A stretch of 64,000 bases of DNA from Salegentibacter holothuriorum (GCF_900168045.1 NZ_FUYY01000001.1:496001-560000), one strand, 5' to 3'. Positions 54,276-64,000 are shown, counted from the stretch's first letter. The notes: generated by a model from the letters alone, not told the origin. Program-made: numbers and translations.

Positions 54276-54312
54276 AAAAAAAGCCTTTCATTTTTAAATG
54301 AAAGGCTTTTTA
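54276..54312. terminator. Bidirectional terminator between efflux locus and tRNA
   Basis: AAAGCCTTTCATTT and AAATGAAAGGCTTTTT form a perfect stem with A-run before and T-run after, serving the convergent efflux operon and tRNA-Pro. Confidence 0.93.
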
Positions 54313-54317
54313 TTTCG

Positions 54318-54392
54318 TCGGGGTGGCAGGATTCGAACCTGCGGCCTCCTGCTCCCAAAGCAGGCGCGATAACCGGGCTACGCTACACCCCG
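54318..54392 (-). tRNA. tRNA-Pro (TGG anticodon)
   Basis: 75 bases on the minus strand. Acceptor stem CGGGGTG/CACCCCG, anticodon stem-loop CCTGC-TTTGGGA-GCAGG giving anticodon TGG, and T arm GCAGGTTCGAATCCTGC. CCA is not encoded. Confidence 0.97.
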
Positions 54393-54573
54393 AAATTCAA
54401 TAGCAATTGCTATCGTTTCAACTTCAAAATTTCAACCTGCAGTCATTATTGTCCTGCAAAGCGGGTGCAAATATAAGAAAACTTATCACTCTACAAGAAA
54501 AACTTTAGATTTTTTATATCTTAGTTGAAAACTTGCCAATAATACAGGCTAAGCCAAACACAAAAAATACATT

Positions 54574-55770
54574 ATGAAGCGAATTCTATTATTATTAAGC
54601 CTGATTTTTACTTTTTCCGCTTGTGGAGAAAATCAGAAATCAGATGAAAAAGCTGAAGTTCAAGAAAAGACTGAAACCAGCGATCAAGATAGCAACCCGG
54701 TACCCGAAAAACAGCCGGAAGCAGTTTCTCCAGATAGAGAATATGAACACGAGGTAGTGATTGGAGATATGAGTATCCCTTGGGGTTTTGATTTCTTACC
54801 TGATGCCAGCATACTCGTTACTGAAAAAGGTGGAGACATTTATCATTTTAAAAATGGAGAAAAAGTAGCGATCTCTGGTGCTCCAAAGATCTATAACCAG
54901 GGACAGGGTGGCTTATTGGATATTGCCCTTCACCCCGATTTTGAAAACAACAACTGGGTTTATATTACCTACTCATCTGATGAGGGCGAAGGCGAAGGTG
55001 GAAATACTGCCTTAATGCGCGCTAAACTGGAAAATAATGAATTAACCAATCGTGAAGATCTTTATAAAGGAAAACCCAACTCAACAAAAGGTCAACATTT
55101 TGGATCACGAATTGTTTTTGACGGCGAAGGTCATTTATTTTTTACTATTGGAGATAGAGGAAATAGAGATGTGAATCCGCAGGATATTACAAGAGACGGC
55201 GGGAAGGTATACCGACTTAATTTAGACGGAAGCGTACCTTCAGACAATCCTTTTGTTGGAGAGGAAAACGCGAAAGAAGCTATTTATTCTTACGGACACA
55301 GAAATCCGCAGGGAATGATTTTCAACGAAGAAACCGGTGAAGTATGGGTAAACGAGCACGGCCCAAAAGGTGGTGATGAGATAAACATCGTCAAAGCCGG
55401 AAAAAATTACGGTTGGCCGGTAGTAACCTACGGTGAAAATTATGATGGCACCACGATTACCGAAGAACGAACCGGACCGGAGTTTCAGAACCCTCTTACC
55501 TACTGGGTTCCTTCTATTGCTCCTAGTGGATTTGAAAAAGTGACTTCAGATAAATATCCTGAGCTAAAAGGAAACCTATTAGTGGGGTCGCTAAAATTTC
55601 AATACCTGGAACATTTAGCTATGGAAAGTGGCGAAGTGACCAAGAGAGAGAAATTACTTGAAGGTCTAGGAAGAATGAGAGATGTTCAACAAGGCCCGGA
55701 TGGATTTATTTATGTAGCGGCAGAAGGAACAGGAATAGTTAAAGTGTTACCGCTTGAAGAAACAGAATAA
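54574..55770 (+). CDS. PQQ-dependent aldose sugar dehydrogenase-like lipoprotein
   Basis: 398 residues. Lipobox TFSAC (Cys about 17), then a low-complexity Glu/Lys linker and a six-bladed beta-propeller (about 55-395): IPWGFDFLPDASILVTEKGG, GQGGLLDIALHPDF, FTIGDRGNRD, YSYGHRNPQGMIFN, NEHGPKGGDEIN and YGENYDG. Family: soluble glucose/sorbosone-type dehydrogenases such as YliI. Periplasmic or outer-membrane oxidation of a sugar; the host must acquire PQQ, as no biosynthesis genes are here. Confidence 0.9.
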   Translation: MKRILLLLSLIFTFSACGENQKSDEKAEVQEKTETSDQDSNPVPEKQPEAVSPDREYEHEVVIGDMSIPWGFDFLPDASILVTEKGGDIYHFKNGEKVAISGAPKIYNQGQGGLLDIALHPDFENNNWVYITYSSDEGEGEGGNTALMRAKLENNELTNREDLYKGKPNSTKGQHFGSRIVFDGEGHLFFTIGDRGNRDVNPQDITRDGGKVYRLNLDGSVPSDNPFVGEENAKEAIYSYGHRNPQGMIFNEETGEVWVNEHGPKGGDEINIVKAGKNYGWPVVTYGENYDGTTITEERTGPEFQNPLTYWVPSIAPSGFEKVTSDKYPELKGNLLVGSLKFQYLEHLAMESGEVTKREKLLEGLGRMRDVQQGPDGFIYVAAEGTGIVKVLPLEETE

Positions 55771-55824
55771 TTTATAATTCCTAAGATCAAGTCTTAAGAA
55801 TTAAAACATCATATTTATTTCTAA

Positions 55825-55861
55825 TTTGGGGCAAATGTTTAAATTTGCCCCAAATTTTTTT
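55825..55861 (+). terminator. Terminator ending 2 bases before udk
   Basis: TTTGGGGCAAAT and ATTTGCCCCAAA pair over 12 bp, followed by ATTTTTTT; the udk ATG is at 55864. Confidence 0.9.
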
Positions 55862-55863
55862 AG

Positions 55864-56472
55864 ATGCTCATTATAGGAATTACAGGTGGAACCGGAAGTG
55901 GAAAAACTACGGTGGTAAGACAAATTATAGACGAATTAAAGAATGAGGAGGTAGATGTTATTTCTCAAGATTCCTACTATAAAGATCTAAGTCATTTAGC
56001 TAAAGAAGAACGGGTTAAAACCAATTTTGACCATCCAAAATCTATAGATTTTGATCTCCTGGTAGAACATTTAAAAGAACTTAAAGCAGGTAACACTATT
56101 CAGCAGCCTGTTTATTCCTTCACAGAGCACAACCGTACTAAAGAAACACTGGAAACTCAACCCAGGAAAGTGGTTATTGTAGAAGGTATCTTGATTTTTG
56201 CACATCCAGATATTAGGGAGATGTTTGATATCAAGATCTTTGTGCATGCTGATAGTGATGAGCGTTTAATCCGCCGACTTAAAAGAGATATTTCTGAACG
56301 TGGACGCGATTTAGATGAAGTTTTATGGCGTTATCAAACCACGCTTAAACCAATGCACCAGCAGTTTATAGAACCTACCAAAGAATTTGCCGATCTTATA
56401 ATTCCTACCAACAGGTATAATACCGTAGCTGTTGATATTGTACAGACCATAATCAAGGATCGCTTGGCCTAA
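55864..56472 (+). CDS. udk: Uridine kinase
   Basis: 202 residues. P-loop GGTGSGKTT at residues 8-16, SQDSYYKDLSHL, NFDHPKSIDFDLL, VEGILIF and RRLKRDISERGRD are diagnostic. Phosphorylates uridine and cytidine in pyrimidine salvage. The ATG is almost touching a terminator U-run, so any normal ribosome binding site would be inside the hairpin. Confidence 0.96.
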   Translation: MLIIGITGGTGSGKTTVVRQIIDELKNEEVDVISQDSYYKDLSHLAKEERVKTNFDHPKSIDFDLLVEHLKELKAGNTIQQPVYSFTEHNRTKETLETQPRKVVIVEGILIFAHPDIREMFDIKIFVHADSDERLIRRLKRDISERGRDLDEVLWRYQTTLKPMHQQFIEPTKEFADLIIPTNRYNTVAVDIVQTIIKDRLA

Positions 56473-56551
56473 TTTTGTATCTTTATTCCAATAGCCGGTA
56501 AAGCATTAAAACTTACCAAATAGTCTTAATTAGTTACTGAAGTTAGAAGAT

Positions 56552-56869
56552 TTGAATTTAAAAGAATTAAGAAACAAAAAATGGTTTAAGGTTATCAGCA
56601 ATAAATATGTTTTGCTGATACTTATTTTTGGTGGTTGGATGCTTTTTCTTGATAGTAATTCCTGGTTAATTCATAATGAACTCAATCAGGAGATAGACGA
56701 ACTTGAAGAAAACCGGCAGTATTATAAAAATGAAATTTCTAAAGATAAAGCTACTATTGAGCAGCTTCAGGATTCAGTAGAAATGGAAAAATTTGCGCGT
56801 CAACAATATTATATGAAACGTCCCGATGAAGAAATATTCATAATTGAATATGATACTATTAAGGAATAA
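56552..56869 (+). CDS. FtsB/DivIC-family septum formation initiator
   Basis: 105 residues (TTG start 56552 gives LNLKELRNKKWFK; an alternative start is not evident). One membrane helix (about 20-38, YVLLILIFGGWMLFLDSN) and a coiled coil (about 45-80) followed by EKFARQQYYMKRPDEEIFII, the family ending. A bitopic divisome protein. Precedes the mutA gene by 30 bases. Confidence 0.88.
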   Translation: MNLKELRNKKWFKVISNKYVLLILIFGGWMLFLDSNSWLIHNELNQEIDELEENRQYYKNEISKDKATIEQLQDSVEMEKFARQQYYMKRPDEEIFIIEYDTIKE

Positions 56870-56899
56870 TCGGGTATTAATTTTCAGAAAAATCACACA

Positions 56900-58282
56900 A
56901 TGAAAAACTCATTATTTCAGGAATTTGACGAAGTTTCTGCAAAAGAATGGAAACAAAAAATACAATTTGATCTAAAGGGAGCCGATTATAACGAGAAACT
57001 CGTGTATAAATCCCTTGATGGAATTAATATAAAACCCTTTTATAATGCTGAAGATATTCAAGACAGCATAAAAACACCTTCGCCAAAAAACTGGAACATC
57101 TGCGAAAGATTATATGTGGTTTCTGCTGAAAAAAGCAACAAACGCGCTAATGAAATCCTAAAAAAAGGAACCGAAAGCCTTTGGTTTATAATCCCAAATG
57201 AAGATATCTCTATTGAAAGTTTACTTAAAGGTATAGAACTGGAAAAAACTATTATTTACTTATGTTTCAGCTTTTTTTCTGAAGATTATTTCAAACGTTT
57301 GCGGGCATTTTTAAAAGGAAAAGAACATCAGATTTTTCTTCAATTTGATATTATAGGAAACCTTGCCCGTTCCGGAAACTGGTTTCAAAACCTTCAAAAA
57401 GATCACGAAATCCTTGAAAGTATTTTTTCCAATTCCGAAAATTTCAAATCAGTAATAAGTGTAGATACCAGCTTATATCAAAACGCCGGTGCTAATATTC
57501 CGCAGCAGTTGGCTTATGCCCTGGCGCACGTTAACGAATACCTGAACCTTTTTCAGAAAAACCCGAATTTCGAGAATTTTCAACCGCAATTTTTAATCGC
57601 ATCCGGGCCAAACTATTTCTTCGAAATTGCTAAAATTAAAGCCCTAAGGTGGCTTTACGCTACTTTAGCTTCAGAATATAATCTTTCAGAAACCTGCCAT
57701 ATCCTCGCGCAACCCACTAAAAGAAATAAAACACTTTACGATTTTAATGTAAATCTTCTTAGAACCACAACTGAAAGTATGAGCGCAGTTTTAGGCGGCT
57801 CAGATACCGTTTACAATATGCCTTATGATACAATCTATCATAAAAACAACGAATTTGGAGACAGGATTGCCCGTAACCAATTATTGGTGATGAAACACGA
57901 GGCTTACCTGGACAAGGTTGCTAATGCTGCCGAAGGTGCTTATTATATTGAAAGCCTCACCAAACAATTTGCGGAAATGGCTTTAGATATTTTTAAAGAG
58001 ATTGAAAGAGGCGATGGTTTTTTAAAGCAATTAAAGGAAGGAGTAATTCAACGAAAAATTAAAGAAAGCGCTAAAAAAGAACAGGAGCAATTTGATAATG
58101 GAGAATTGATATTAATTGGTACCAATAAATTCCAAAATCCACAGGACAGAATGAAAGATGAACTGGAATTGTATCCATTTTTAAAGCAAAATCCGCGTAA
58201 AACTTTAATTGAACCTATCCTGGAAAGACGTTTAAGTGAGCAAATTGAGCAGGAAAGAATTAACCAGGAGAAGGCCGATTAA
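56900..58282 (+). CDS. mutA: Methylmalonyl-CoA mutase small subunit
   Basis: 460 residues. Mutase-type barrel half with [20 protein letters not shown], a LNLFQKN segment, and the conserved [20 protein letters not shown] and [15 protein letters not shown] blocks. The B12-binding domain of this subunit is absent or reduced, as usual in Bacteroidota heterodimers where MutB carries the cofactor. Confidence 0.93.
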   Translation: MKNSLFQEFDEVSAKEWKQKIQFDLKGADYNEKLVYKSLDGINIKPFYNAEDIQDSIKTPSPKNWNICERLYVVSAEKSNKRANEILKKGTESLWFIIPNEDISIESLLKGIELEKTIIYLCFSFFSEDYFKRLRAFLKGKEHQIFLQFDIIGNLARSGNWFQNLQKDHEILESIFSNSENFKSVISVDTSLYQNAGANIPQQLAYALAHVNEYLNLFQKNPNFENFQPQFLIASGPNYFFEIAKIKALRWLYATLASEYNLSETCHILAQPTKRNKTLYDFNVNLLRTTTESMSAVLGGSDTVYNMPYDTIYHKNNEFGDRIARNQLLVMKHEAYLDKVANAAEGAYYIESLTKQFAEMALDIFKEIERGDGFLKQLKEGVIQRKIKESAKKEQEQFDNGELILIGTNKFQNPQDRMKDELELYPFLKQNPRKTLIEPILERRLSEQIEQERINQEKAD

Positions 58283-58296
58283 TTAAAAAAAGAGCA

Positions 58297-60429
58297 ATGC
58301 AAAGAAAAGATCTTCAACATATAAAACTTACAGCTCCAGCACTTGGAAAACGGCAAAAAAAAGGTGAAAATAACATCTATAAAACCCCGGAAGAGATAAA
58401 TTTACAGCCTTCTTATTCAAAAGAAGATATTAAAGATTTAAAACATTTAAATTTCGCTGCCGGAATACCTCCATATTTACGCGGACCCTATAGCACGATG
58501 TATGTTAGCCGCCCCTGGACAATTCGTCAATATGCAGGATTTTCTACCGCCGAAGAAAGCAATGCCTTTTACCGAAGAAACCTCGCTGCAGGTCAAAAAG
58601 GACTTTCAGTAGCTTTTGATCTTCCTACCCACCGTGGGTACGACAGCGATCACGAACGTGTATTTGGCGATGTTGGAAAAGCCGGTGTAGCCATAGATTC
58701 GGTTGAAGATATGAAGATCCTTTTTGATCAAATTCCGCTTGATAAAATGTCGGTTTCTATGACAATGAATGGTGCGGTTTTACCAATTTTAGCCTTTTAT
58801 ATTGTAGCAGCCGAAGAACAAGGCGTAAAACCCGAACAACTCTCGGGTACGATTCAAAATGATATTTTAAAGGAGTTTATGGTGAGGAATACATATATCT
58901 ACCCTCCTACTCCTTCAATGAAGATCATTTCAGATATTTTTGAATATTCTTCGCAAAAAATGCCGAAATTCAACAGCATAAGTATTTCGGGATATCATAT
59001 GCAGGAAGCCGGTGCTACCTGTGATATTGAACTTGCATACACCTTAGCTGACGGATTGGAATACATTAGAAAAGGCCTGGAAGCCGGGATGGATATAGAT
59101 AGTTTTGCACCGCGACTTTCATTTTTCTGGGGAATTGGAATGAACCATTTTATGGAAATTGCTAAAATGAGAGCTGCAAGAATGCTATGGGCAAAACTCG
59201 TAAAGCAATTCAACCCAAAAAATGCAAAATCACTTTCCCTTAGAACACATTCGCAAACCAGTGGATGGAGTTTAACCGAACAGGATCCTTTTAATAATGT
59301 AGCTAGAACCTGTATCGAAGCAGCAGCGGCAGCCTTTGGTGGAACTCAAAGTTTACATACCAATGCTTTAGATGAAGCCATTGCGCTACCTACAGATTTT
59401 TCAGCAAGAATAGCGAGAAACACACAGTTGCACCTTCAACAGGAAACAAAGATCACCAAAACGGTAGATCCGTGGGCCGGTAGTTATTATGTAGAAAAAC
59501 TTACCGACGAAATTGCTGAAAAAGCCTGGAAACTCATAGAAGAAGTTGAAGAATTAGGCGGAATGACTAAAGCTATTGAAGAAGGAATTCCAAAAATGCG
59601 CATTGAAGAAGCGGCAGCTAAAAAACAGGCCAGGATAGATAGTGAAACCGATATTATTGTAGGCACCAACAAATACCGACTAGAAAAAGAAGATGAGCTG
59701 GTTACTTTAGAAGTAGATAACCAGACCGTAAGAAAACAACAGGTAGAACGCCTGGAGGAAATAAAAGCCGAAAGAAATACCGAAAAAGTACAAAAAGCCT
59801 TAAAAGATCTTACAGATTGTGCCGAAAAAGAAAACGGGAATTTGCTTAGTTTAGCCGTTGAGGCCGCAAGACATCGCGCAACTTTAGGTGAAATTAGCGA
59901 TGCACTGGAAGAAGTTTACGGCAGGCATAAAGCTAAAGTACAAACCTTTAGCGGTGTATATTCTAAAGAAATGAAAGAAAACACTTCGTTTAAAAAAGCC
60001 AGGAAACTGGCCGATAAATTTGCAGAACAAGACGGAAGAAGACCCCGAATTATGATCGCAAAAATGGGTCAGGATGGTCACGATCGTGGCGCCAAAGTAG
60101 TAGCCACCGGTTATGCCGATCTTGGTTTTGATGTAGATATTGGACCACTTTTTCAAACGCCCAAAGAAGCAGCAAAACAAGCTGTAGAAAACGATGTACA
60201 TATTCTTGGAGTTTCCTCTTTAGCAGCAGGACACAAAACTCTGGTTCCGCAGGTTCTGGAAGAATTAAAGAAATTAGGAAGAGAGGATATTATGGTAATT
60301 GTGGGCGGGGTAATTCCGTCGCAAGATTATCAATATTTATTTGATGCCGGCGCTGTTGCCGTTTTTGGACCGGGAACAAAAATAAGTGATGCTGCTATTC
60401 AACTTTTGGGAATTTTAATAGAAGAGTAA
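58297..60429 (+). CDS. mutB: Methylmalonyl-CoA mutase large subunit
   Basis: 710 residues. Substrate barrel about 1-550 ([71 protein letters not shown]) and B12-binding domain about 575-705 with the DxHxxG motif in [15 protein letters not shown] and GGVIPSQDY. Isomerises methylmalonyl-CoA and succinyl-CoA. Fifteen bases after mutA; a typical two-gene operon. Confidence 0.97.
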   Translation: MQRKDLQHIKLTAPALGKRQKKGENNIYKTPEEINLQPSYSKEDIKDLKHLNFAAGIPPYLRGPYSTMYVSRPWTIRQYAGFSTAEESNAFYRRNLAAGQKGLSVAFDLPTHRGYDSDHERVFGDVGKAGVAIDSVEDMKILFDQIPLDKMSVSMTMNGAVLPILAFYIVAAEEQGVKPEQLSGTIQNDILKEFMVRNTYIYPPTPSMKIISDIFEYSSQKMPKFNSISISGYHMQEAGATCDIELAYTLADGLEYIRKGLEAGMDIDSFAPRLSFFWGIGMNHFMEIAKMRAARMLWAKLVKQFNPKNAKSLSLRTHSQTSGWSLTEQDPFNNVARTCIEAAAAAFGGTQSLHTNALDEAIALPTDFSARIARNTQLHLQQETKITKTVDPWAGSYYVEKLTDEIAEKAWKLIEEVEELGGMTKAIEEGIPKMRIEEAAAKKQARIDSETDIIVGTNKYRLEKEDELVTLEVDNQTVRKQQVERLEEIKAERNTEKVQKALKDLTDCAEKENGNLLSLAVEAARHRATLGEISDALEEVYGRHKAKVQTFSGVYSKEMKENTSFKKARKLADKFAEQDGRRPRIMIAKMGQDGHDRGAKVVATGYADLGFDVDIGPLFQTPKEAAKQAVENDVHILGVSSLAAGHKTLVPQVLEELKKLGREDIMVIVGGVIPSQDYQYLFDAGAVAVFGPGTKISDAAIQLLGILIEE

Positions 60430-60522
60430 AACAACTGAGCAACGGCAGTTTGCAGTAAGCTTTTCAAAAGCTTTAGTTTAATTGAATATTTTATAATGTA
60501 TCTTACGTGGTGGTTAAATTTT

Positions 60523-60625
60523 TAAGTAAACTACTTCGGAGCAAGCTCACGAAGCATTAATATTGAAAAATATAATTTGATTTCGAGGCAAGCCTCGGAG
60601 CATTAAATCTCGATTATCGAGTAAA
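60523..60625. repeat. Two adjacent dispersed hairpin repeats
   Basis: First, AAGTAAACTACTTCGGAGC then AAGCTCACGAAGCATTAA (60523-60560), then TTTCGAGGCAAGCCTCG, GAGCATTAAATCTCGATTAT and CGAGTAAA (60580-60625). Stem CTTCG/CGAAG with inner GAGC-AA-GCTC replaces CCTCG/CGAGG with GGGC-AA-GCCC of the 43.3-kb copy. The rest of this 346-base gap contains no gene. Confidence 0.8.
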
Positions 60626-60775
60626 AGCAATTGCCATGACTTAGACTTAACGAAATAAATAACCACTAATAACGAAGGAAACCTGGCGAATTTCTAAAAA
60701 TACGCTAGCCTAATTTAAACAGGTACAAAACCACAACTGACAACAGATTACTGAAAACCGATAACTAAAAAAATT

Positions 60776-61657
60776 ATGGATTTTACTAAAAAAATGCTTC
60801 GGGACGATGCTTTAAAAGGCAAAACCATTATCGTAACCGGCGGAGGAAGTGGCCTAGGGAAAGCAATGACCAAATACTTTATGGAACTTGGAGCTAATGT
60901 AGCTATCACTTCCAGAAACCTGGAAAAACTTCAAAACACCGCCAAAGAACTTGAAAATGAAACCGGAGGTAAATGTTTTGCGGTTCAATGCGATGTTAGA
61001 CATTACGAACAGGTAGAAAACATGCGTGATGAAGTTCTAAAAGAATTTGGAAGCGTGGATGTATTATTAAACAATGCTGCAGGAAACTTTATTTCTCCAA
61101 CTGAAAGATTAAGCACAAACGCTTTTGATACTATTATTGATATTGTGCTTAAAGGAAGTAAAAACTGTACAATGGCGCTTGGAAAACATTGGATAGACAC
61201 AAAACAAAAAGATAAAACAGTACTTAATATTGTAACCACTTACGCATGGACAGGTTCTGCTTATGTAGTGCCAAGTGCTACTGCCAAAGCCGGAGTTTTA
61301 GCTATGACGCGTTCTTTAGCGGTAGAATGGGCCAAATACGGTATTAGGTTCAATGCAATTGCACCCGGCCCCTTCCCTACCAAAGGTGCCTGGGATAGAT
61401 TATTGCCGGGAGATTTAAAAGATAAATTTGATCTTGCCAAAAAAGTTCCACTAAAACGTGTTGGTGAACACCAGGAATTAGCAAATCTTGCCGCTTATTT
61501 GGTTTCAGATTTTTCAGCTTATGTGAATGGCGAAGTAATTACCATAGATGGTGGAGAATGGCTTAAAGGTGCCGGGCAATTCAATTTACTGGAAGCAATT
61601 CCCGAGGAAATGTGGGATCAATTAGAGGCCATGATTAAATCGAAAAAAGGAAGTTAA
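60776..61657 (+). CDS. 2,4-dienoyl-CoA reductase-like SDR
   Basis: 293 residues. NADPH site VTGGGSGLGKAMTKYF, NNAAGNFISPTERLS, and an active-site region TTYAWTGSAYVVPSATAKAG in which the position normally held by Tyr of YxxxK is Ser; this and the N-terminal FTKKMLRDDALKGKTIIV match the dienoyl-CoA-reductase branch. Auxiliary beta-oxidation of unsaturated fatty acids. Confidence 0.88.
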   Translation: MDFTKKMLRDDALKGKTIIVTGGGSGLGKAMTKYFMELGANVAITSRNLEKLQNTAKELENETGGKCFAVQCDVRHYEQVENMRDEVLKEFGSVDVLLNNAAGNFISPTERLSTNAFDTIIDIVLKGSKNCTMALGKHWIDTKQKDKTVLNIVTTYAWTGSAYVVPSATAKAGVLAMTRSLAVEWAKYGIRFNAIAPGPFPTKGAWDRLLPGDLKDKFDLAKKVPLKRVGEHQELANLAAYLVSDFSAYVNGEVITIDGGEWLKGAGQFNLLEAIPEEMWDQLEAMIKSKKGS

Positions 61658-61701
61658 AAAGGGGCAGAACTTAAATTCTTTGCTAGTAACATTTTTAAAT
61701 T

Positions 61702-61742
61702 AAAACCGATTGTTAAGCATATATGGCAACAATCGGTTTTTT
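61702..61742 (+). terminator. Terminator after SDR gene
   Basis: AAAACCGATTGTT and AACAATCGGTTTT pair over 13 bp, followed by TT. Confidence 0.92.
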
Positions 61743-61821
61743 ATGTATAAGCTGTTAACAAAATGATTTTATAAACCTGTAATAAATTGTATTTTTACCC
61801 TTCAAAAATCATAAAGACTTA

Positions 61822-62586
61822 ATGGGTAAAATCATTGCTATTGCAAACCAAAAGGGAGGAGTGGGCAAAACCACTACCTCGGTAAACCTGGCCGCTTCGC
61901 TTGGAGTACTTGAAAAGAAAGTATTGTTAATAGATGCAGACCCACAGGCAAACGCCACTTCCGGACTCGGAATTGACGTGGAGGAGGTTGAGTTAGGTAC
62001 TTACCAACTTTTTGAACAATCTATTGCACCTGCAGATTGTATTCAAAAAACAAGCTCTCCAAATCTTGATATTATTCCTGCACATATAGATCTTGTAGCT
62101 ATAGAAATTGAGTTGGTAGATCAAGATGCAAGGGAGTCTATGCTTAAAAAAGCGATTACTCCGCTAAAAGAGCTTTACGATTTTATTCTAATTGACTGTG
62201 CCCCTTCCCTGGGTTTATTAACATTAAATGCTTTGACCGCTTCAGATTCTGTGGTTATCCCAATACAGTGTGAATATTTTGCGCTGGAAGGTTTAGGGAA
62301 ATTATTGAATACTATTAAAAGCGTTCAGAAAATTCATAATAACAAACTAGATATTGAAGGTTTGTTACTCACTATGTACGATTCCCGTTTAAGATTATCT
62401 AACCAGGTTGTAGAAGAAGTACAGAAGCATTTTGGTGAAATGGTTTTTGATACAATCATTCAAAGAAATGTACGTTTAAGTGAAGCCCCAAGTTATGGTG
62501 AAAGTATTATTAACTATGACGCGGGCAGTAAAGGAGCCAGCAATTATTTGAGCCTGGCACATGAAATTATAAAGAAAAACTCGTAG
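61822..62586 (+). CDS. parA: Chromosome partitioning ATPase ParA
   Basis: 254 residues. Deviant Walker A KGGVGKTT at residues 10-17, LIDADPQANATSGLG, DFILIDCAPSLGLLTLNAL and PIQCEYFALEGL. Soj/ParA of the chromosome. The adjacent parB supports identity, and this pair commonly lies within reach of the replication origin. Confidence 0.97.
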   Translation: MGKIIAIANQKGGVGKTTTSVNLAASLGVLEKKVLLIDADPQANATSGLGIDVEEVELGTYQLFEQSIAPADCIQKTSSPNLDIIPAHIDLVAIEIELVDQDARESMLKKAITPLKELYDFILIDCAPSLGLLTLNALTASDSVVIPIQCEYFALEGLGKLLNTIKSVQKIHNNKLDIEGLLLTMYDSRLRLSNQVVEEVQKHFGEMVFDTIIQRNVRLSEAPSYGESIINYDAGSKGASNYLSLAHEIIKKNS

Positions 62587-62589
62587 AAG

Positions 62590-63495
62590 ATGGCGAAGGC
62601 GACCAAAAAACAAGCTTTAGGACGTGGACTCTCGGCTCTATTGAAAGATCCACAAAACGATATACAATCTGCAGAAGATAAAAATGCCGATAAATTGGTT
62701 GGGCATATTGTAGAATTAGATTTAGATTCTGTAGAAGTAAATCCATTTCAGCCAAGAACCAGTTTTAATGAAGACAGCCTTAAAGAGCTAGCCTCTTCTA
62801 TTAAAGAACTAGGTGTAATTCAACCAATTACAGTAAGAAAACTGGATTTCGATAAATATCAGTTGGTTTCGGGAGAACGCCGTTATCGCGCTTCAAAATT
62901 GGTGGGTTTAAAAACAATTCCTGCATATATAAGGATTGCTAACGACCAGGAATCTTTAGAAATGGCTTTGGTTGAAAATATTCAGCGCCAGGATCTAGAT
63001 CCAATTGAGATTTCGCTTTCCTACCAGCGTTTAATAGACGAGATAAACCTTACCCAGGAACAATTAAGTGAACGCATTGGTAAAAACCGTTCTACTATAG
63101 CCAATTATTTACGACTTCTAAAACTGGATCCTATTATTCAAACGGGAATGCGAGATGGATTTATGAGTATGGGACATGGCCGTGCGCTTATAAATGTTAG
63201 CGACCCGCAAAAACAACTGGAGATTTACGAGAAAATACTTCAAAAATCATTATCGGTAAGAGAAACCGAGCAATTGGTACGCGAAGTAAATGAAGGCACA
63301 AAAGCTTCAAAAACCACTAAAAAATCAGCTTCAGTTCCTACTTCTTATAAAAAGGGAATCAAAGAATTTTCAGAATACCTGGGAACAAAGGTAGATGTTA
63401 AAGTCACTAAAAAAGGAAGCGGAAAACTCAGTATTCCATTTTCTTCCGAAGAAGATTTTATTCGACTAAAAAAACTTATTCAGGGTGAAGACTAA
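62590..63495 (+). CDS. parB: Chromosome partitioning protein ParB
   Basis: 301 residues. CTPase/N-terminal motif LVSGERRYRASKLV with ENIQRQDL, then HTH LTQEQLSERIGKNRSTIANYLRLL, and a C-terminal dimer domain. Starts three bases after parA. I saw no exact 16-bp parS (TGTTTCACGTGAAACA) in the window on reading. Confidence 0.97.
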   Translation: MAKATKKQALGRGLSALLKDPQNDIQSAEDKNADKLVGHIVELDLDSVEVNPFQPRTSFNEDSLKELASSIKELGVIQPITVRKLDFDKYQLVSGERRYRASKLVGLKTIPAYIRIANDQESLEMALVENIQRQDLDPIEISLSYQRLIDEINLTQEQLSERIGKNRSTIANYLRLLKLDPIIQTGMRDGFMSMGHGRALINVSDPQKQLEIYEKILQKSLSVRETEQLVREVNEGTKASKTTKKSASVPTSYKKGIKEFSEYLGTKVDVKVTKKGSGKLSIPFSSEEDFIRLKKLIQGED

Positions 63496-64000
63496 TCGGG
63501 TTTTATCATTTCTCTTTTTTCTGTTGTTTGTTTTCAAACTTACAGCTCAGGAAGATTCTTTAAGGATTGAAAACCCTGAAGTACTTGATACTATTACAAA
63601 AGAAAAAGATTACAAGCCTTATAATGCACTGGCACCGGCCAAAGCTGCTTTTTATTCAGCTATACTGCCCGGTTTGGGTCAGGCCTATAATGGAAGGTAC
63701 TGGAAAATCCCGCTCGTTTATGCAGGAATTGGTACCGGAGTTTATTTCTATATCAACAACGATAAAGAATGGAATAGGTATAGAGATGCCTACAAAGATA
63801 GGTTGGCTGGAAAAGAAGATGAATTTGGAGATAGAATTAGTACAGACGCTCTCATTAGAGCGCAGGAGTTTTACCGTAGAAATAAAGAAATATCGATATT
63901 GGTAATCGCAGGATTCTATGTTTTAAACATTATAGATGCCAATGTAGATGCCCACTTACAACAATTTAATGTTAGTGAAGACTTAAGCCTAAAACCTAAT
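63485..64000 (+). CDS. DUF5683 membrane protein, 3' end outside window
   Basis: GTG start at 63485 overlaps the parB stop by 11 bases. A signal peptide (VLSFLFFLLFVFKLTAQ) precedes KAAFYSAILPGLGQAYNGRYWKIP, the DUF5683 signature, and two hydrophobic segments. Reads off the right edge after 172 codons. In flavobacteria this family sits in a parA-parB-DUF5683-dapB-lepB order; the latter genes are presumably just outside. Confidence 0.9.
   Translation, partial: MKTNRVLSFLFFLLFVFKLTAQEDSLRIENPEVLDTITKEKDYKPYNALAPAKAAFYSAILPGLGQAYNGRYWKIPLVYAGIGTGVYFYINNDKEWNRYRDAYKDRLAGKEDEFGDRISTDALIRAQEFYRRNKEISILVIAGFYVLNIIDANVDAHLQQFNVSEDLSLKPN

Noticed and set aside
63567-63905. 112-codon plus-strand ORF near the right edge
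   Set aside because: It is out of frame with the DUF5683 protein starting at 63485, which has a signal peptide and the family signature.

Overview
The window looks like a chromosomal segment of an AT-rich marine-type Flavobacteriaceae bacterium (Bacteroidota), perhaps near Gramella/Zunongwangia/Salegentibacter. I infer this from the protein families and gene order (parA-parB-DUF5683, gyrA next to a TPR gene, mutA-mutB, a family of lipobox lipoproteins) and from several TAnnTTTG-like -7 promoter elements. Genus is a guess; no rRNA is present.

Bases 1-14,567 are an integron-type gene cassette array. Single genes, all on the + strand, alternate with 125-200 bp imperfect-palindrome sites that behave as attC sites. 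For all 11 cassettes that can be tested, the box opening the cassette (the GTT... end of the preceding site) is the exact reverse complement of the box starting the site at its own 3' end. This is what excision as a circle and insertion by an integron integrase predicts. Three sequence classes of attC are mixed in one array. Cargo is mostly signal-peptide or lipoprotein genes of unknown role, plus an RDD membrane protein, a leucine-rich-repeat protein, a TlpA-like thioredoxin, a DUF4105 protein, a serine beta-lactamase-fold hydrolase and a stand-alone PD-(D/E)XK nuclease. No integrase or attI is in the window; if present they should lie to the left.

From about 12.5 to 18.7 kb the array is damaged. 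A group II intron, antisense to the cassettes and lacking its 3' end, sits inside an attC and is flanked by a 15-bp direct repeat. A HigBA toxin-antitoxin pair follows, then an IS66-family element (tnpA-tnpB-tnpC, minus strand), a frameshifted IS256-type transposase remnant, a second HigA whose HigB has been reduced to its last codons, a possible recombinase fragment, and a last short attC-like site before a small zinc-ribbon gene.

From 19 to 26.5 kb there is a transition zone: a secreted ankyrin protein, an amidohydrolase lipoprotein, an exported deaminase, a transglutaminase-like protein, an AraC regulator and an M16 peptidase fragment. From 26.5 kb on the window is ordinary chromosome: hybrid PAS/GAF kinase with a receiver, gyrA with a TPR gene, clpC, hutH, nnr, gcvT, a pterin dehydratase, yebC, proline dehydrogenase, aroB, a heavy-metal efflux locus (OmpR regulator, kinase, an RND pump fused to its outer-membrane factor, and a membrane-fusion lipoprotein), tRNA-Pro, a PQQ-type sugar dehydrogenase, udk, an FtsB/DivIC protein, methylmalonyl-CoA mutase subunits, a dienoyl-CoA-reductase-like SDR, parA, parB and the start of a DUF5683 gene. 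Intergenic spaces in this part carry a dispersed family of short hairpin repeats with compensatory base changes.
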